The notes beneath the pieces are model-generated. The model saw only the letters and a program-made list of their open reading frames with translations. It ran no database searches and was not told the DNA's origin. From Sphaerospermopsis torques-reginae ITEP-024 (GTDB taxonomy: Bacteria; Cyanobacteriota; Cyanobacteriia; Cyanobacteriales; Nostocaceae), in contig NZ_CP080598.1 in the NCBI RefSeq assembly GCF_019598945.1, positions 4,154,001 through 4,218,000 of the forward strand: 64,000 nt of DNA. The letters run 5' to 3'. A program made the translations under genes and the position numbers. Positions 27,435-39,799 of the stretch are shown here, one piece after another. The stretch's first letter is position 1. Each line of letters begins with the position of its first letter.

Positions 27435-27606
27435 TAAGAGGATGTTTTAAAAGTTTTGGGCGAATATAATTCGCTACTACACAAGTAAAGTCCACCTGCG
27501 TGGACTAATGAAAAATTAAGGTTTTTTAACCCACGCACCATCTGGGTTTTGTCTGTGTAGATGTGATTTCTAATCACCCTAGTTGGGCTTTTAAAACATC
27601 CTCTAA
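27435..27606. mobile_element. 166-bp MITE-like element (GAGGATGTTTTAAAAG termini)
   Basis: Perfect 16-bp inverted repeats, GAGGATGTTTTAAAAG at 27438-27453 and its complement at 27588-27603, are flanked by TAA on both sides (27435-27437 and 27604-27606). This is a TNA target duplication as made by IS5-family transposases. It has no reading frame of its own, but its right end overlaps the last nine codons and stop of the PIN gene on the minus strand. It is related in sequence to the elements at 7398 and 7892 (GAGGATGT start). Confidence 0.85.
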
Positions 27607-28014
27607 ATAAATCTCTACATTTCTAGTATTCCATGTTGCAATACCAATCCCAAAAAAATCTTGATCTTCTGTCCATATTGGAGAATTTAACGCTAGAGCG
27701 AGAGCTACTATTTGCCCATCTTTAATATCTCTTTCTTCCATTCGCTTTTTAGCATCTTCCTCATATTCAAGATAAATTTCTTCATCTATTGGCATGACTA
27801 CTTTTTGAAGTTTATCAATAGCATTTAAAAATGGTTCTAAAGGAATATTCCGCTTTTTTAAAATTTTGGGCAAGTGTTCATTCAATTAATCATAACATGA
27901 AGCGGGAGTCACAAAACTACAGTTATAGTTGTATTTCTCAAATAAATTGCTAACTCGTTCTCCTAAAACTGCGCGAATGAGAATATTAGTATCAAGGATA
28001 ATTAACTTTCTCAT
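27574..28014 (-). pseudogene. PIN toxin gene broken by a nonsense codon
   Basis: From an ATG at 28014 the frame reads MRKLIILDTNILIRAVLGER through codon 42 (TPASCYD), then TAA at 27888-27886 as codon 43. It continues in the same frame with LNEHLPKILKKRNIPLEPF to a stop at 27574. Read through, it is a PIN protein of normal length (about 146 codons) with the first Asp (ILDTNIL) and later acidic motif (KDGQIVALALAL, TEDQDF) on opposite sides of the stop. The last residues (EDVLKAQLG) come from an inserted repeat element. Either the toxin is dead, or only the N-terminal peptide and a re-initiated fragment are made. Confidence 0.85.
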
Positions 28015-28274
28015 TGTTGCTTACTATTTTTAGCATTCTGGAAATCGGCTAATAAATCATCTTCACTAATACCTTTTGTTTCTAGTAAATGTTTAATTTT
28101 TTGTACTGCTTCCTGCAAGGCAATTAAATCTTGTTTTTGTGGATTTGGTTGTGTCGGTATGTAATAACCTATTGGTACACCATGAGAAGTAATTGCGATT
28201 GGTTCGGAATTTGGTTGTGTGTATTTATGTAAGTTGGCACGAAATTCTTTGATGCCTACAGATTGAATTTTCAT
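28011..28274 (-). CDS. Phd/YefM-type antitoxin of the broken PIN module
   Basis: An 87-residue antitoxin with the Phd/YefM start (IQSVGIKEFRANLHKYTQPN, then PIAITSHGVPIGYYIP) and a helical toxin-binding tail. Its TGA overlaps the ATG of the toxin frame by four bases (ATGA, 28011-28014), the usual coupling in such operons. The gene is intact although its toxin carries an in-frame stop, so it may be kept as a free antitoxin or DNA-binding repressor. Confidence 0.85.
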   Translation of the reverse strand: MKIQSVGIKEFRANLHKYTQPNSEPIAITSHGVPIGYYIPTQPNPQKQDLIALQEAVQKIKHLLETKGISEDDLLADFQNAKNSKQQ

Positions 28275-28498
28275 GATAGTAAATTGAGTGAAAATAAAAT
28301 ATGTACACCTGAGTACACTATAGCATAAATCATAATCAAATTAAATAATCAGCGTAATAGCATAAATTTAAGTTGATTCCGTGAAACCACTCATGTTAAG
28401 ATGGATATTGACGTTTATAATTGAAAATCTAAAAAAACTATAATATGTATTTAGCATCCATTTGTTATTTACCATTTGATTAACCAGGAGTATAAATA

Positions 28499-29155
28499 AT
28501 GGCGCTTGGTTTACCTGAGTTTGTTGAAAACCCTGAAAATCGTTGTCCGGTAGTTCTGTTATTAGATACTTCTGGTTCAATGTCAGGTCAAGCTATACAG
28601 GAGTTAAATACAGGTTTGGCGGCTTTCAAGGAAGATGTATTAAAGGATGCTCATGCTTCTTTAAGTGTGGAAGTGGCTATAGTTACTTTTGGACCTGTGC
28701 GACTGATACAAGATTTTGTCACCATAGACCATTTTACACCGCCCAAACTAGAAGCAGATGGTGGAACACCAATGGGTGAGGCGATAGAATATGCTTTAAA
28801 TTTAGTGGAAAAACGTAAACAGACTTATAAAGATAATGGTATTCTCTATTATCGTCCTTGGGTATTTTTAATTACTGACGGTGCGCCTACAGACTATTGG
28901 CAAAATGCAGCGCAAAGGGTGAGGGAAGAAGAAGAACAGCGCCGAATGTTGTTTTTTACTGTTGCTGTGCAAGGTGCGTATATGAATAAACTCAGAGAAA
29001 TTGCACCACCTGGACGGCCTCTAGTGATGTTAAATGGTTTAGATTTTCGTTCTTTATTTGTTTGGCTTTCTACTTCTATGAAACGGGTTTCTAGTGGCAA
29101 AGTTGGGGAAGTTGTAGCATTACCTCCAGTGGGATGGGGGCAAATTACAAGTTAA
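28499..29155 (+). CDS. vWA-domain protein (TerY/YegL-like)
   Basis: A 218-residue protein that is one von Willebrand A domain. The metal-binding MIDAS set is present: LLLDTSGSMSGQ near residues 20-31, the Thr in DGGTPMGEAIEYAL, and LITDGAPTDYW. It has no signal peptide or membrane helix, so it is cytoplasmic, as in TerY and E. coli YegL. It opens a set of three genes in the same direction (vWA, PP2C, kinase), matching the known vWA-PP2C-kinase triads of Ter-type stress systems and the E. coli yegL-yegK-yegI group. The vWA part is thought to be a metal-dependent protein-binding scaffold. Confidence 0.88.
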   Translation: MALGLPEFVENPENRCPVVLLLDTSGSMSGQAIQELNTGLAAFKEDVLKDAHASLSVEVAIVTFGPVRLIQDFVTIDHFTPPKLEADGGTPMGEAIEYALNLVEKRKQTYKDNGILYYRPWVFLITDGAPTDYWQNAAQRVREEEEQRRMLFFTVAVQGAYMNKLREIAPPGRPLVMLNGLDFRSLFVWLSTSMKRVSSGKVGEVVALPPVGWGQITS

Positions 29156-29167
29156 TTTGTAGAAACC

Positions 29168-29232
29168 AGATCCCCGACTTCTAACATAAGTTGATTATTT
29201 ATTGACATGATGAAAAAAGAAGTCGGGGATCT
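29168..29232. repeat. 15-bp inverted repeat (AGATCCCCGACTTCT)
   Basis: Perfect 15-bp arms, AGATCCCCGACTTCT and AGAAGTCGGGGATCT, are separated by 35 bp in the gap between the vWA and PP2C genes. It could cause partial termination or RNA stabilisation between them. The arm sequence is of a type often seen as dispersed repeats in Nostocales. Confidence 0.8.
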
Positions 29233-29267
29233 TAGCTATTAAATTAGATTTTGAGGATTTATTTATT

Positions 29268-30062
29268 GTGGGTTGGAAAGCTATAGCGCGTTTTGCGGTG
29301 GGAACGAGTCATCAAGAGCAAAAAATACCTTGTCAAGATTACGGACATTATCGCATTTTTAATGATGTGATTGTGGGTGCGGTTGCTGATGGTGCTGGAA
29401 GTGCTAAATATTCTCATATTGGTTCTAAAGTAGCGGTAGAAACTACGCTCAAATATCTTTCTACAATTAGTGAGTATCTTCAGCAGCGAAAACGATGTTG
29501 GCAGAAGGTTTCTCAACCACTTTCAGAACAAGAAGCAAAAAAGCTTTTTACTAAAACCGTTAATCATGTAATTTCAGATTTAACAAAACAAGCAGCAAAT
29601 AAAGATTATTCTGTTAATGATTTAGCTTGTACATTATTGGTTTTTGTAGCAACTCCTGAATGGGTTGCAGCTATGCAAATTGGAGACGGGTTTATTGTCA
29701 TGAGTTCTCAAGATACAGAATATCAAATGTTGTTTAAACCAGATAAGGGGGAATTTTTCAACGAGACAACTTTTGTCACTTCAGTTAGTGGACTGGAGGA
29801 AATGCAGGTAAAGGTATTTTCAGGAAAGCAAGAATTTATTTGTGCTGCTACTGATGGACTAGAAAAAGTAGCAATTAGATTTAGTGACTGGCAACCTTTC
29901 CTGCCATTTTTTAAACCTTTAGAGGCATATTTGCGAGAAACAGAAAATCCTGGATGTGATGGAGATAATTATATTATGGATTTTCTTGAGTCTGATAGGT
30001 TAAATGCTCGTACTGATGATGATAAAACTTTGGTTTTATGTTTGTTTGAAAAAGAGATTTAG
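29268..30062 (+). CDS. PP2C-family protein phosphatase (YegK-like)
   Basis: A 264-residue PP2C-type phosphatase. Metal-binding Asp residues lie in VGAVADGAGSAKYSHIGS and in CAATDGLEKV, with ACTLLVFVATPEWVAAMQIGDG matching the central motif and a final Asp region TDDDKTLVLCLF. It starts with a GTG at 29268 giving GWKAIARFAVGTSHQEQ, the start typical of phosphatases in vWA/kinase triads. It should remove phosphate from targets of the kinase encoded downstream. Confidence 0.88.
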   Translation: MGWKAIARFAVGTSHQEQKIPCQDYGHYRIFNDVIVGAVADGAGSAKYSHIGSKVAVETTLKYLSTISEYLQQRKRCWQKVSQPLSEQEAKKLFTKTVNHVISDLTKQAANKDYSVNDLACTLLVFVATPEWVAAMQIGDGFIVMSSQDTEYQMLFKPDKGEFFNETTFVTSVSGLEEMQVKVFSGKQEFICAATDGLEKVAIRFSDWQPFLPFFKPLEAYLRETENPGCDGDNYIMDFLESDRLNARTDDDKTLVLCLFEKEI

Positions 30063-30488
30063 TAGACTCAATTAAATGATGGGCGGGCAGGATGCCCAGC
30101 CCACAAAAGTGACAGCACTTTCTGGTGTTATGAGCTACACCACGGGCGGGCAAGATGCCCACCCCACAAGAGTTTTATTATTAAAATTTGTACCTCATAG
30201 CAATGGAATCTGCTGTATATCCCACATTCCGAACTTCGCTTTGTAATACATGAAGATTACGAAAATTGCGGTTAATGGTGGTTGAATAGCGATCTCCGAA
30301 TGGCTATAATTAATACGTTTAAATATTGAATAATATCAACATTTTTTGTAAAATTTATTGAAGTATTAACGTATGACATTTTGAAGTGCGGAAAGTCGGT
30401 TATATATTGATTGTGGGATGGGCTTCTAGCCTGTCCTAGTAAACAATACTATTTGATATTGATTTCATCCCATTTACTGAAAAATTAT
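30063..30488. repeat. intergenic repeats between PP2C and kinase genes
   Basis: The 426-bp gap holds two copies of a hairpin repeat (GGGCGGGCAGGATGCCCAGCC near 30082 and GGGCGGGCAAGATGCCCACC near 30145). A degenerate third copy (GGGATGGGCTTCTAGCCTG) sits near 30415, inside the longest possible 5' extension of the kinase frame. The rest is AT-rich with no gene. The kinase probably has its own promoter here. Confidence 0.65.
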
Positions 30489-32414
30489 ATGACGTTTCTA
30501 ATTTGTGATAGTACGAGTGAAAGAATTACTTTGTTAAATGAAATAGCTGCTAGTGGAGAAGCTAAAGTTTGGCGAACTAATCATCATGGTTATTTAGCTA
30601 AAATTTACCATTCACCAACACCTGAAAGAATGGAAAAATTAGCGGCAATGATAGCGCACGCACCAAAAGAGCCAAATTCCCATCTTAATCATATTTCTTT
30701 TGCTTGGCCTAATTCATCATTAAGAGATGATCAAGGTGATTATGTAGGTTTTTTAATGCCAGAAGTTAAAGGTGGAAAAGAGCTTATTAATATTTATAAC
30801 CCCCAGCTTCGTAAGAGCTTAAAGCTTGAGATTAATTGGCGTTTTCTACACACTACGGCTTTAAATATTGCCTCAATTATTGCAGCATTACATGAAGCTG
30901 GTTATGTATTAGGTGATATTAAACCACAAAACATTTTAGTTAATAATCGTGCTTTACCTTCGATTATTGACACAGATTCTTTTCAGGTGAAAAATCCCAA
31001 AAATGGTAAAGTTTATCGTTGTTTAGTTGGTTCAGAAGGATATACACCACCGGAATTAATTGGTGAAGATTTTTCTAGGATTGAACAAACGGAAATACAT
31101 GATAGATTTCGATTAGCAGTAATTATTTATCAATTGTTATTTGGTGGTAATAGTCCTTTTCAGGGAATATGGACAGGTGGGGGAGAAACTCCAGAAGTTA
31201 ATGAACTTATTAAGCATGGTATATGGTTGTATTCTCAAAATAGTTTGATTGAGCATGTAGAGAGAACAATTCCTATGATAATTGTTCATCCTGCAATTCG
31301 GGAATGTTTTCTCAGATGTTTTAATGATGGGTATAAAAATCCTCATTTACGTCCGACTGCTAAGGAGTGGTTAGAGGTTTTAAGAATAGGAAATGATAAC
31401 TTAACTGTATGTGATAGGGTAGATAGTCATTTTTATAGTAGAACTTATGGTAGTTGTTATTGGTGCGATCGCTCTACAAAGTTGGGTGTTGATATTTTTG
31501 CTGGTGTTGTTAAGGTAAAACCATCTCTTGTTGTGGAATCACCCCTACAAACCCTCACTGGTCATTCTAACTTGGTTACGTCAGTAGCATACAGCCCTGA
31601 TGGTCAAACTCTGGCTAGTGGGGGTGACAAGACTATCAAACTGTGGGAAGTAAAAACGGGAAACCCCCTACAAACCTTCACTGGTCATTCTAACTTGGTT
31701 ACGTCAGTAGCATACAGCCCTGATGGTCAAACTCTGGCTAGTGGGGGTAATGACAACACTATCAAACTGTGGGAAGTAAAAACGGGAAACCTCCTACAAA
31801 CCTTCACGGGTCATTCTTACTGGGTTGGGTCAGTAGCATACAGCCCTGATGGTCAAACTCTGGCTAGTGGGAGTAATGACAACACTATCAAACTGTGGGC
31901 TGTAAAAACGGGAAACCTCCTACAAACCTTCACGGGTCATTCTGACTGGGTTGGGTCAGTAGCATACAGCCCTGATGGTCAAACTCTAGCTAGTGGGAGT
32001 AATGACAACACTATCAAACTGTGGGACTTAAAAACGGGAAACCTCCTACAAACCTTCATTGGTCATTCTAACTCGGTTTGGTCAGTAGCATACAGCCCTG
32101 ATGGTCAAACCCTTGCTAGTGGAAGTCGTGACAACACTATCAAACTGTGGAATGTAAAAACGGGAAACCTCCTACAAATCTTCACTGGTCATTCTCACTG
32201 GGTTATGTCAGTAGCATATAGCCCTGATGGTCAAACTCTGGCTAGTACAAGTAATGACACGACTATCAAACTGTGGGATGTAAAAACGGGAAACCTCCTA
32301 CAAATCTTCACTGGTCATTCTCACTGGGTTACGTCAGTAGCATATAGCCCTGATGGTCAAACCCTTGCTAGTGGGAGTGGTGACAAGACTATCAAGATAT
32401 GGCGGTTAAGGTGA
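30489..32414 (+). CDS. YegI-like protein kinase fused to a seven-blade WD40 domain
   Basis: A 641-residue protein. Residues 1-340 are a divergent Ser/Thr kinase: the nucleotide-binding Lys is probably in YLAKIYHS, the catalytic loop is LGDIKPQNIL (Asp142) instead of HRD, and the metal motif is IIDTDSF (Asp160) instead of DFG, as in YegI-type kinases of vWA/PP2C triads. A zinc-ribbon-like stretch (CYWCDRS) precedes residues 350-640, which hold seven WD40 repeats of 41-42 residues, enough for one closed propeller. The ATG at 30489 is chosen because the upstream frame is repeat sequence. The WD40 part probably recruits substrates. The fusion differs from the E. coli form, which lacks WD40. Confidence 0.88.
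   Translation: MTFLICDSTSERITLLNEIAASGEAKVWRTNHHGYLAKIYHSPTPERMEKLAAMIAHAPKEPNSHLNHISFAWPNSSLRDDQGDYVGFLMPEVKGGKELINIYNPQLRKSLKLEINWRFLHTTALNIASIIAALHEAGYVLGDIKPQNILVNNRALPSIIDTDSFQVKNPKNGKVYRCLVGSEGYTPPELIGEDFSRIEQTEIHDRFRLAVIIYQLLFGGNSPFQGIWTGGGETPEVNELIKHGIWLYSQNSLIEHVERTIPMIIVHPAIRECFLRCFNDGYKNPHLRPTAKEWLEVLRIGNDNLTVCDRVDSHFYSRTYGSCYWCDRSTKLGVDIFAGVVKVKPSLVVESPLQTLTGHSNLVTSVAYSPDGQTLASGGDKTIKLWEVKTGNPLQTFTGHSNLVTSVAYSPDGQTLASGGNDNTIKLWEVKTGNLLQTFTGHSYWVGSVAYSPDGQTLASGSNDNTIKLWAVKTGNLLQTFTGHSDWVGSVAYSPDGQTLASGSNDNTIKLWDLKTGNLLQTFIGHSNSVWSVAYSPDGQTLASGSRDNTIKLWNVKTGNLLQIFTGHSHWVMSVAYSPDGQTLASTSNDTTIKLWDVKTGNLLQIFTGHSHWVTSVAYSPDGQTLASGSGDKTIKIWRLR
31540..32400. repeat. seven near-identical 126-bp WD40-coding repeats
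   Basis: Seven head-to-tail units with shared blocks such as GTAGCATACAGCCCTGATGG and GACAACACTATCAAACTGTG. They differ mainly in the codons just after GGTCATTCT (residues after GHS), the loops on the face of the propeller. The first unit is 3 bp shorter. Such identity at the DNA level implies recent expansion or homogenisation. Confidence 0.9.
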
Positions 32415-32581
32415 ATTATAAAATGTATTTAATTTAACTAAATCTTCCTTGTAGTCATCACTTGTACTAACATGACAAAAACAACATACCAGAAAAAGCT
32501 GTTGTACTTCTATACATTCAGCTAAGGATAGATAAAATCAAAAAAAGTATCTATAATGAGTGGAATACCACAAGTTAACAT

Positions 32582-33720
32582 TAGACCTGTCCGAAATATA
32601 TACAAAAAAATGGTAGAACGGTAAATTGAAGATATACCGTGAATCTACCCAACATGAAAAATATTATCCATTATATACATTCGTACCCAAAACGCGCTAG
32701 GGGTATACTGGGAATTAGCTATGATAAATTGATTTCATTGATGGAGGTGGCTAAGTTAACTCATCAGGAGCAAAAAGCTCAGGTAGAAAAAAATAAAAGG
32801 CGTGTTAATGCGCCTGGTGGCGGGCGTAAACCAAAATTAACAATTGAAGAAGAAATATGCCTGACACTATTTTATCTCAGGCAAATGCCAACATTTGAAG
32901 TATTAGGATTACAGTTTGGTATTTCCAAGACAAAAGCAAATGATACATTTCATTACTGGCTAGGAATATTGAGGAAGATTTTACCATCTAGTATGCTAGA
33001 ACAATTAGAAAATCAGGAGGGAGATTATGCAATTGTTAAGGAACTATTACAGGATTTTGAGTTAATCGTAGATAGCTTTGAGCAAGCTATAGAAAGACCG
33101 GAAGACAATGATGAGCAAAAAAGATACTATTCGGGAAAGAAGAAATATCACTCATTTAAAAATCAAGTTGTCTCCATGCCAAAAGGTAAAGATATAGTAG
33201 ATGTGACGGTAGGAAAGCCAGGACCGACTAGCGATATTTCTTTGTTTAGAGGTCAACAAGAAAAATTTGATTCTGGACAGAGATTTCAAGGAGATAAAGC
33301 TTATACAGGTGGAGATAATATGACTACACCTAAGAAAAAGCCCAGAAATAAAGAATTAACAGATGAACTTAAAAGTTGCAAATAAAAAGCTGACTAGTAA
33401 ACGAATTTTTGTAGAGCATATTATCAGAATTATTAAAATATTTCGCATAGCATCATCAAGATTTCGTCTTCATAAAGATACTTATGAAAAAGTAATATTG
33501 ACGATTTGTGGATTGGTGAGGTTACGAATTGATTCTCTAGTTTTACCAAATTTATGATATGTGTTAAAAGTATGCAGATGATGAAATAACCATCGGCATT
33601 TTTTCCGGGCTATATTAACAGTAACTATCTCTAGCCCTGATGATTACGTCAAGTCTGGCTCACATGAAAACATCCTCAAAGCCCGACACAGACTGCCTTT
33701 TTAATTTTCGGACAGGTCTA
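32582..33720 (+). mobile_element. IS5-family insertion sequence
   Basis: A 1.14-kb element with 15-bp perfect inverted repeats, TAGACCTGTCCGAAA at 32582-32596 and TTTCGGACAGGTCTA at 33706-33720. The outer TA on both sides may be the duplicated target. It encodes one transposase in two frames and then about 160 bp of noncoding right end. It sits behind the kinase-WD40 gene and does not interrupt a recognisable gene. Confidence 0.88.
32654..33557 (+). pseudogene. IS5-type transposase in two frames
   Basis: The first frame (to 33385) has the helix-turn-helix part (LTIEEEICLTLFYLRQMPTF, then GISKTKANDTFHYW) and the first two acidic residues of a DDE_Tnp_4 domain (ELIVDSFEQAIERP, GPTSDISLF). After LTDELK it runs into a stop. 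The +1 frame continues as VANKKLTSKRIFVEHIIRII, carrying the third acidic residue in VEH, and ends at 33557. The shift lies in CTTAAAAG. It is either a one-base insertion in the A run that kills the enzyme, or a programmed or slippage frameshift. The DDE triad is complete only if the frames are joined. Confidence 0.8.
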
Positions 33721-34156
33721 TTGTATAATCTTGGGTCTTCATTATATATTATGCTAGATTGCCTTCACAAAAACCATAAAACCCTTATGCTATAATAAAT
33801 ACGGGCATTATTTATTAACATTTTAAGTATTTTTCATGGGATATGGCTTTTTGCCTTGATTTTTAAACACATTTTTGATGTTTAATTAATAGTTTGGCAT
33901 ACTAGTACAGTACGGCGTAAATAAACCAACCATTCTAAATCTCCGACAATCCTATGCTGTCTTGGTTTTGACTTTTGACTTTTGACTTCCGCGAAGCGGT
34001 ACTAGGTACTGAAGAACCATAATCCTAATATTCTGAACTCTTGTGGAACAGGCATCTTGCCTGTTCCACTTATACAAATTAAATGCACAACAGCTTATTA
34101 GGAGACTGAGGTTTGTTGACTGATGACTGTTGATTTTGTTTTGAAAGGTAATAAAC
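33721..34156. other. intergenic region with hairpin repeat
   Basis: About 435 bp without a gene. It holds TTTTGACTTTTGACTTTTGAC repeats near 33963 and a perfect 11-bp hairpin GTGGAACAGGC/GCCTGTTCCAC with a 5-base loop at 34043-34069. The last 90 bp contain the ribosome site (GAAAGG) of the next gene. No promoter is obvious. Confidence 0.55.
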
Positions 34157-34759
34157 ATGGCTTACAGTGATTTTAAATTAAGTGAAATTATCCAGAAATT
34201 TGAGTTGACACTAAATGAAGTATCAGCGTTATTTGCAGATACAACGGAAGAAGAACCCAGTGATTTACTAACAACAATTCTCAAAGAGAATGTTGATTTA
34301 GCTGTTTCGATTAACACTGAAAAAGCCCGTTCTGAAATGATAATTAGTCCAATTTTACTAGAAGTAAGAAGAAAGTTAAATAATCAAATCAGTCTATTTT
34401 CAGGGGTAGATTTTAATGTTGATAATCAACAAGGTTTAAATGGTTTTTGTGATTTCCTGATTTCTCTTTCCAAAGAACAGCTTTTTGTTCGCGCACCTGT
34501 AATTACATTGGTAGAAACCAAAAATGAAAACTTGAAATCAGGTTTGGCTCAATGTATAGCAGAAATGATTGCTGCTCAGTTATTTAACGAGAAAAACGAA
34601 AATAATATTAGGACTATTTATGGTGCTGTAACTATTGGTACTATTTGGCAATTTTTGAAGTTAGAAGATAAACTTGTTTCCATTGATTTAAGTGAATATT
34701 ATATCAAGGATGTGAAAAAGATTTTAGGAATTTTAATCAGTGCAATTAAGCAGGAATAA
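34157..34759 (+). CDS. conserved hypothetical, possible PD-(D/E)XK nuclease fold
   Basis: A 200-residue soluble protein. The central part GFCDFLISLSK ... VITLVETKNENLKSGLAQCI has the spacing of a PD-(D/E)xK core: Asp in the second strand, E-x-K in the third, then an amphipathic helix with a Gln (GLAQCIAEMIAAQLF). The family is recurrent in cyanobacteria near other small genes and usually has no assigned role. It could be an inactive structural relative. No neighbour gives a further clue, since an insertion sequence lies upstream and the apc operon downstream. Confidence 0.6.
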   Translation: MAYSDFKLSEIIQKFELTLNEVSALFADTTEEEPSDLLTTILKENVDLAVSINTEKARSEMIISPILLEVRRKLNNQISLFSGVDFNVDNQQGLNGFCDFLISLSKEQLFVRAPVITLVETKNENLKSGLAQCIAEMIAAQLFNEKNENNIRTIYGAVTIGTIWQFLKLEDKLVSIDLSEYYIKDVKKILGILISAIKQE

Positions 34760-38884
<4,125 letters not shown>

Positions 38885-39018
38885 GTGACAGTTGACAGGT
38901 GACAGGTGACAGTGAAGAAAGCAGGGGTGCAGGGGGCAGGGTGCAGGGGGGAGAGAATATTAACTTTTGCCTTTTGCCTCTTGCCTCTTGCCTTCTGTTC
39001 CCTGTTCCCTGTTCCCTC
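38885..39018. repeat. GTGACAG, GCAGGG and CTTGCCT repeat cluster
   Basis: AGGTGACAGGTGACAGTGA, then GGGTGCAGGGGGCAGGGTGC, then TTGCCTCTTGCCTCTTGCC and CCCTGTTCCCTGTTCCC units in a row between apcE and apcA. This is a nest of four different short tandem repeats. It may lower read-through from apcE to apcA, which is normally more strongly expressed. Confidence 0.85.
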
Positions 39019-39021
39019 AAA

Positions 39022-39111
39022 ATGAGCATTTCTGAAAGAAAATATTACAAAGTATTAAGAGCAGTAATAAATGCTCAACATAATGCCGGAGAATATTTTG
39101 CGGAAGGATAA
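39022..39111 (+). CDS. possible 29-residue peptide between apcE and apcA
   Basis: A short frame, ATG at 39022 to TAA at 39111, with the sequence MSISERKYYKVLRAVINAQH followed by NAGEYFAEG. The end faintly resembles the first helices of allophycocyanin subunits (for example [14 protein letters not shown] of ApcB), so it may be a decayed phycobiliprotein start. It has no good ribosome site. It may equally be a chance frame. Confidence 0.25.
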   Translation: MSISERKYYKVLRAVINAQHNAGEYFAEG

Positions 39112-39245
39112 TTAAGTTTTTCAACTTATGTACTTTTGTTGAGTAAATGTGACTCACTTTGTACTAAGATGCAAAACAGTTATCAATCAAATCAAAGTCT
39201 TACCAGTTTAAAAACTGGTGTCATTAGTTTTGGAGGAATCCATTA

Positions 39246-39731
39246 ATGAGTATCGTCACGAAGTCCATCGTGAATGCTGATGCAGAAGCTCGCTACCTCA
39301 GCCCCGGTGAATTAGATCGCATTAAGAGCTTCGTTTCTGGTGGCGCACAACGTCTCCGCATCGCTCAAGTATTGACCGACAACCGCGAGCGCATCGTTAA
39401 GCAAGCTGGCGATCAATTGTTCCAAAAGCGTCCTGATGTTGTTTCTCCCGGTGGTAACGCTTACGGTAAAGAAATGACAGCTACCTGTCTTCGTGACTTA
39501 GACTACTACTTGCGTCTTGTAACCTACGGAATCGTTTCTGGTGATGTAACCCCCATCGAAGAAATCGGTATCGTTGGTGTACGTGAAATGTACAAGTCCT
39601 TGGGTACTCCCATTGACGCTGTTGCTGGTGGCGTTGCTGCTATGAAAGCTGTTGCTTCTACCTTGTTGTCTGCTGAAGACGCAGCTGAAGCTGGCGCTTA
39701 CTTCGACTACGTTGTTGGTGCAATGTCATAG
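39246..39731 (+). CDS. apcA: allophycocyanin alpha subunit
   Basis: The 161-residue alpha chain of allophycocyanin, forming the phycobilisome core cylinders with ApcB. Phycocyanobilin binds to Cys81 in [14 protein letters not shown]. The N-terminal helices ([20 protein letters not shown]) and globin-like fold are standard. AGGAATCC just upstream gives the ribosome site. It has strong codon preference (C-ending AAC, TAC, TTC) relative to the window, fitting very high expression. Confidence 0.98.
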   Translation: MSIVTKSIVNADAEARYLSPGELDRIKSFVSGGAQRLRIAQVLTDNRERIVKQAGDQLFQKRPDVVSPGGNAYGKEMTATCLRDLDYYLRLVTYGIVSGDVTPIEEIGIVGVREMYKSLGTPIDAVAGGVAAMKAVASTLLSAEDAAEAGAYFDYVVGAMS

Positions 39732-39799
39732 GTTACAGCTAATTAACTGCTGAAACTGAAAACTGTTGCAATCAATCTGGAAATAAGGAAATAACAACA

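Noticed and set aside
28368-28580. Minus-strand frame of 70 codons upstream of the vWA gene
   Set aside because: It overlaps the start of the vWA gene and has no recognisable motif or start signal.
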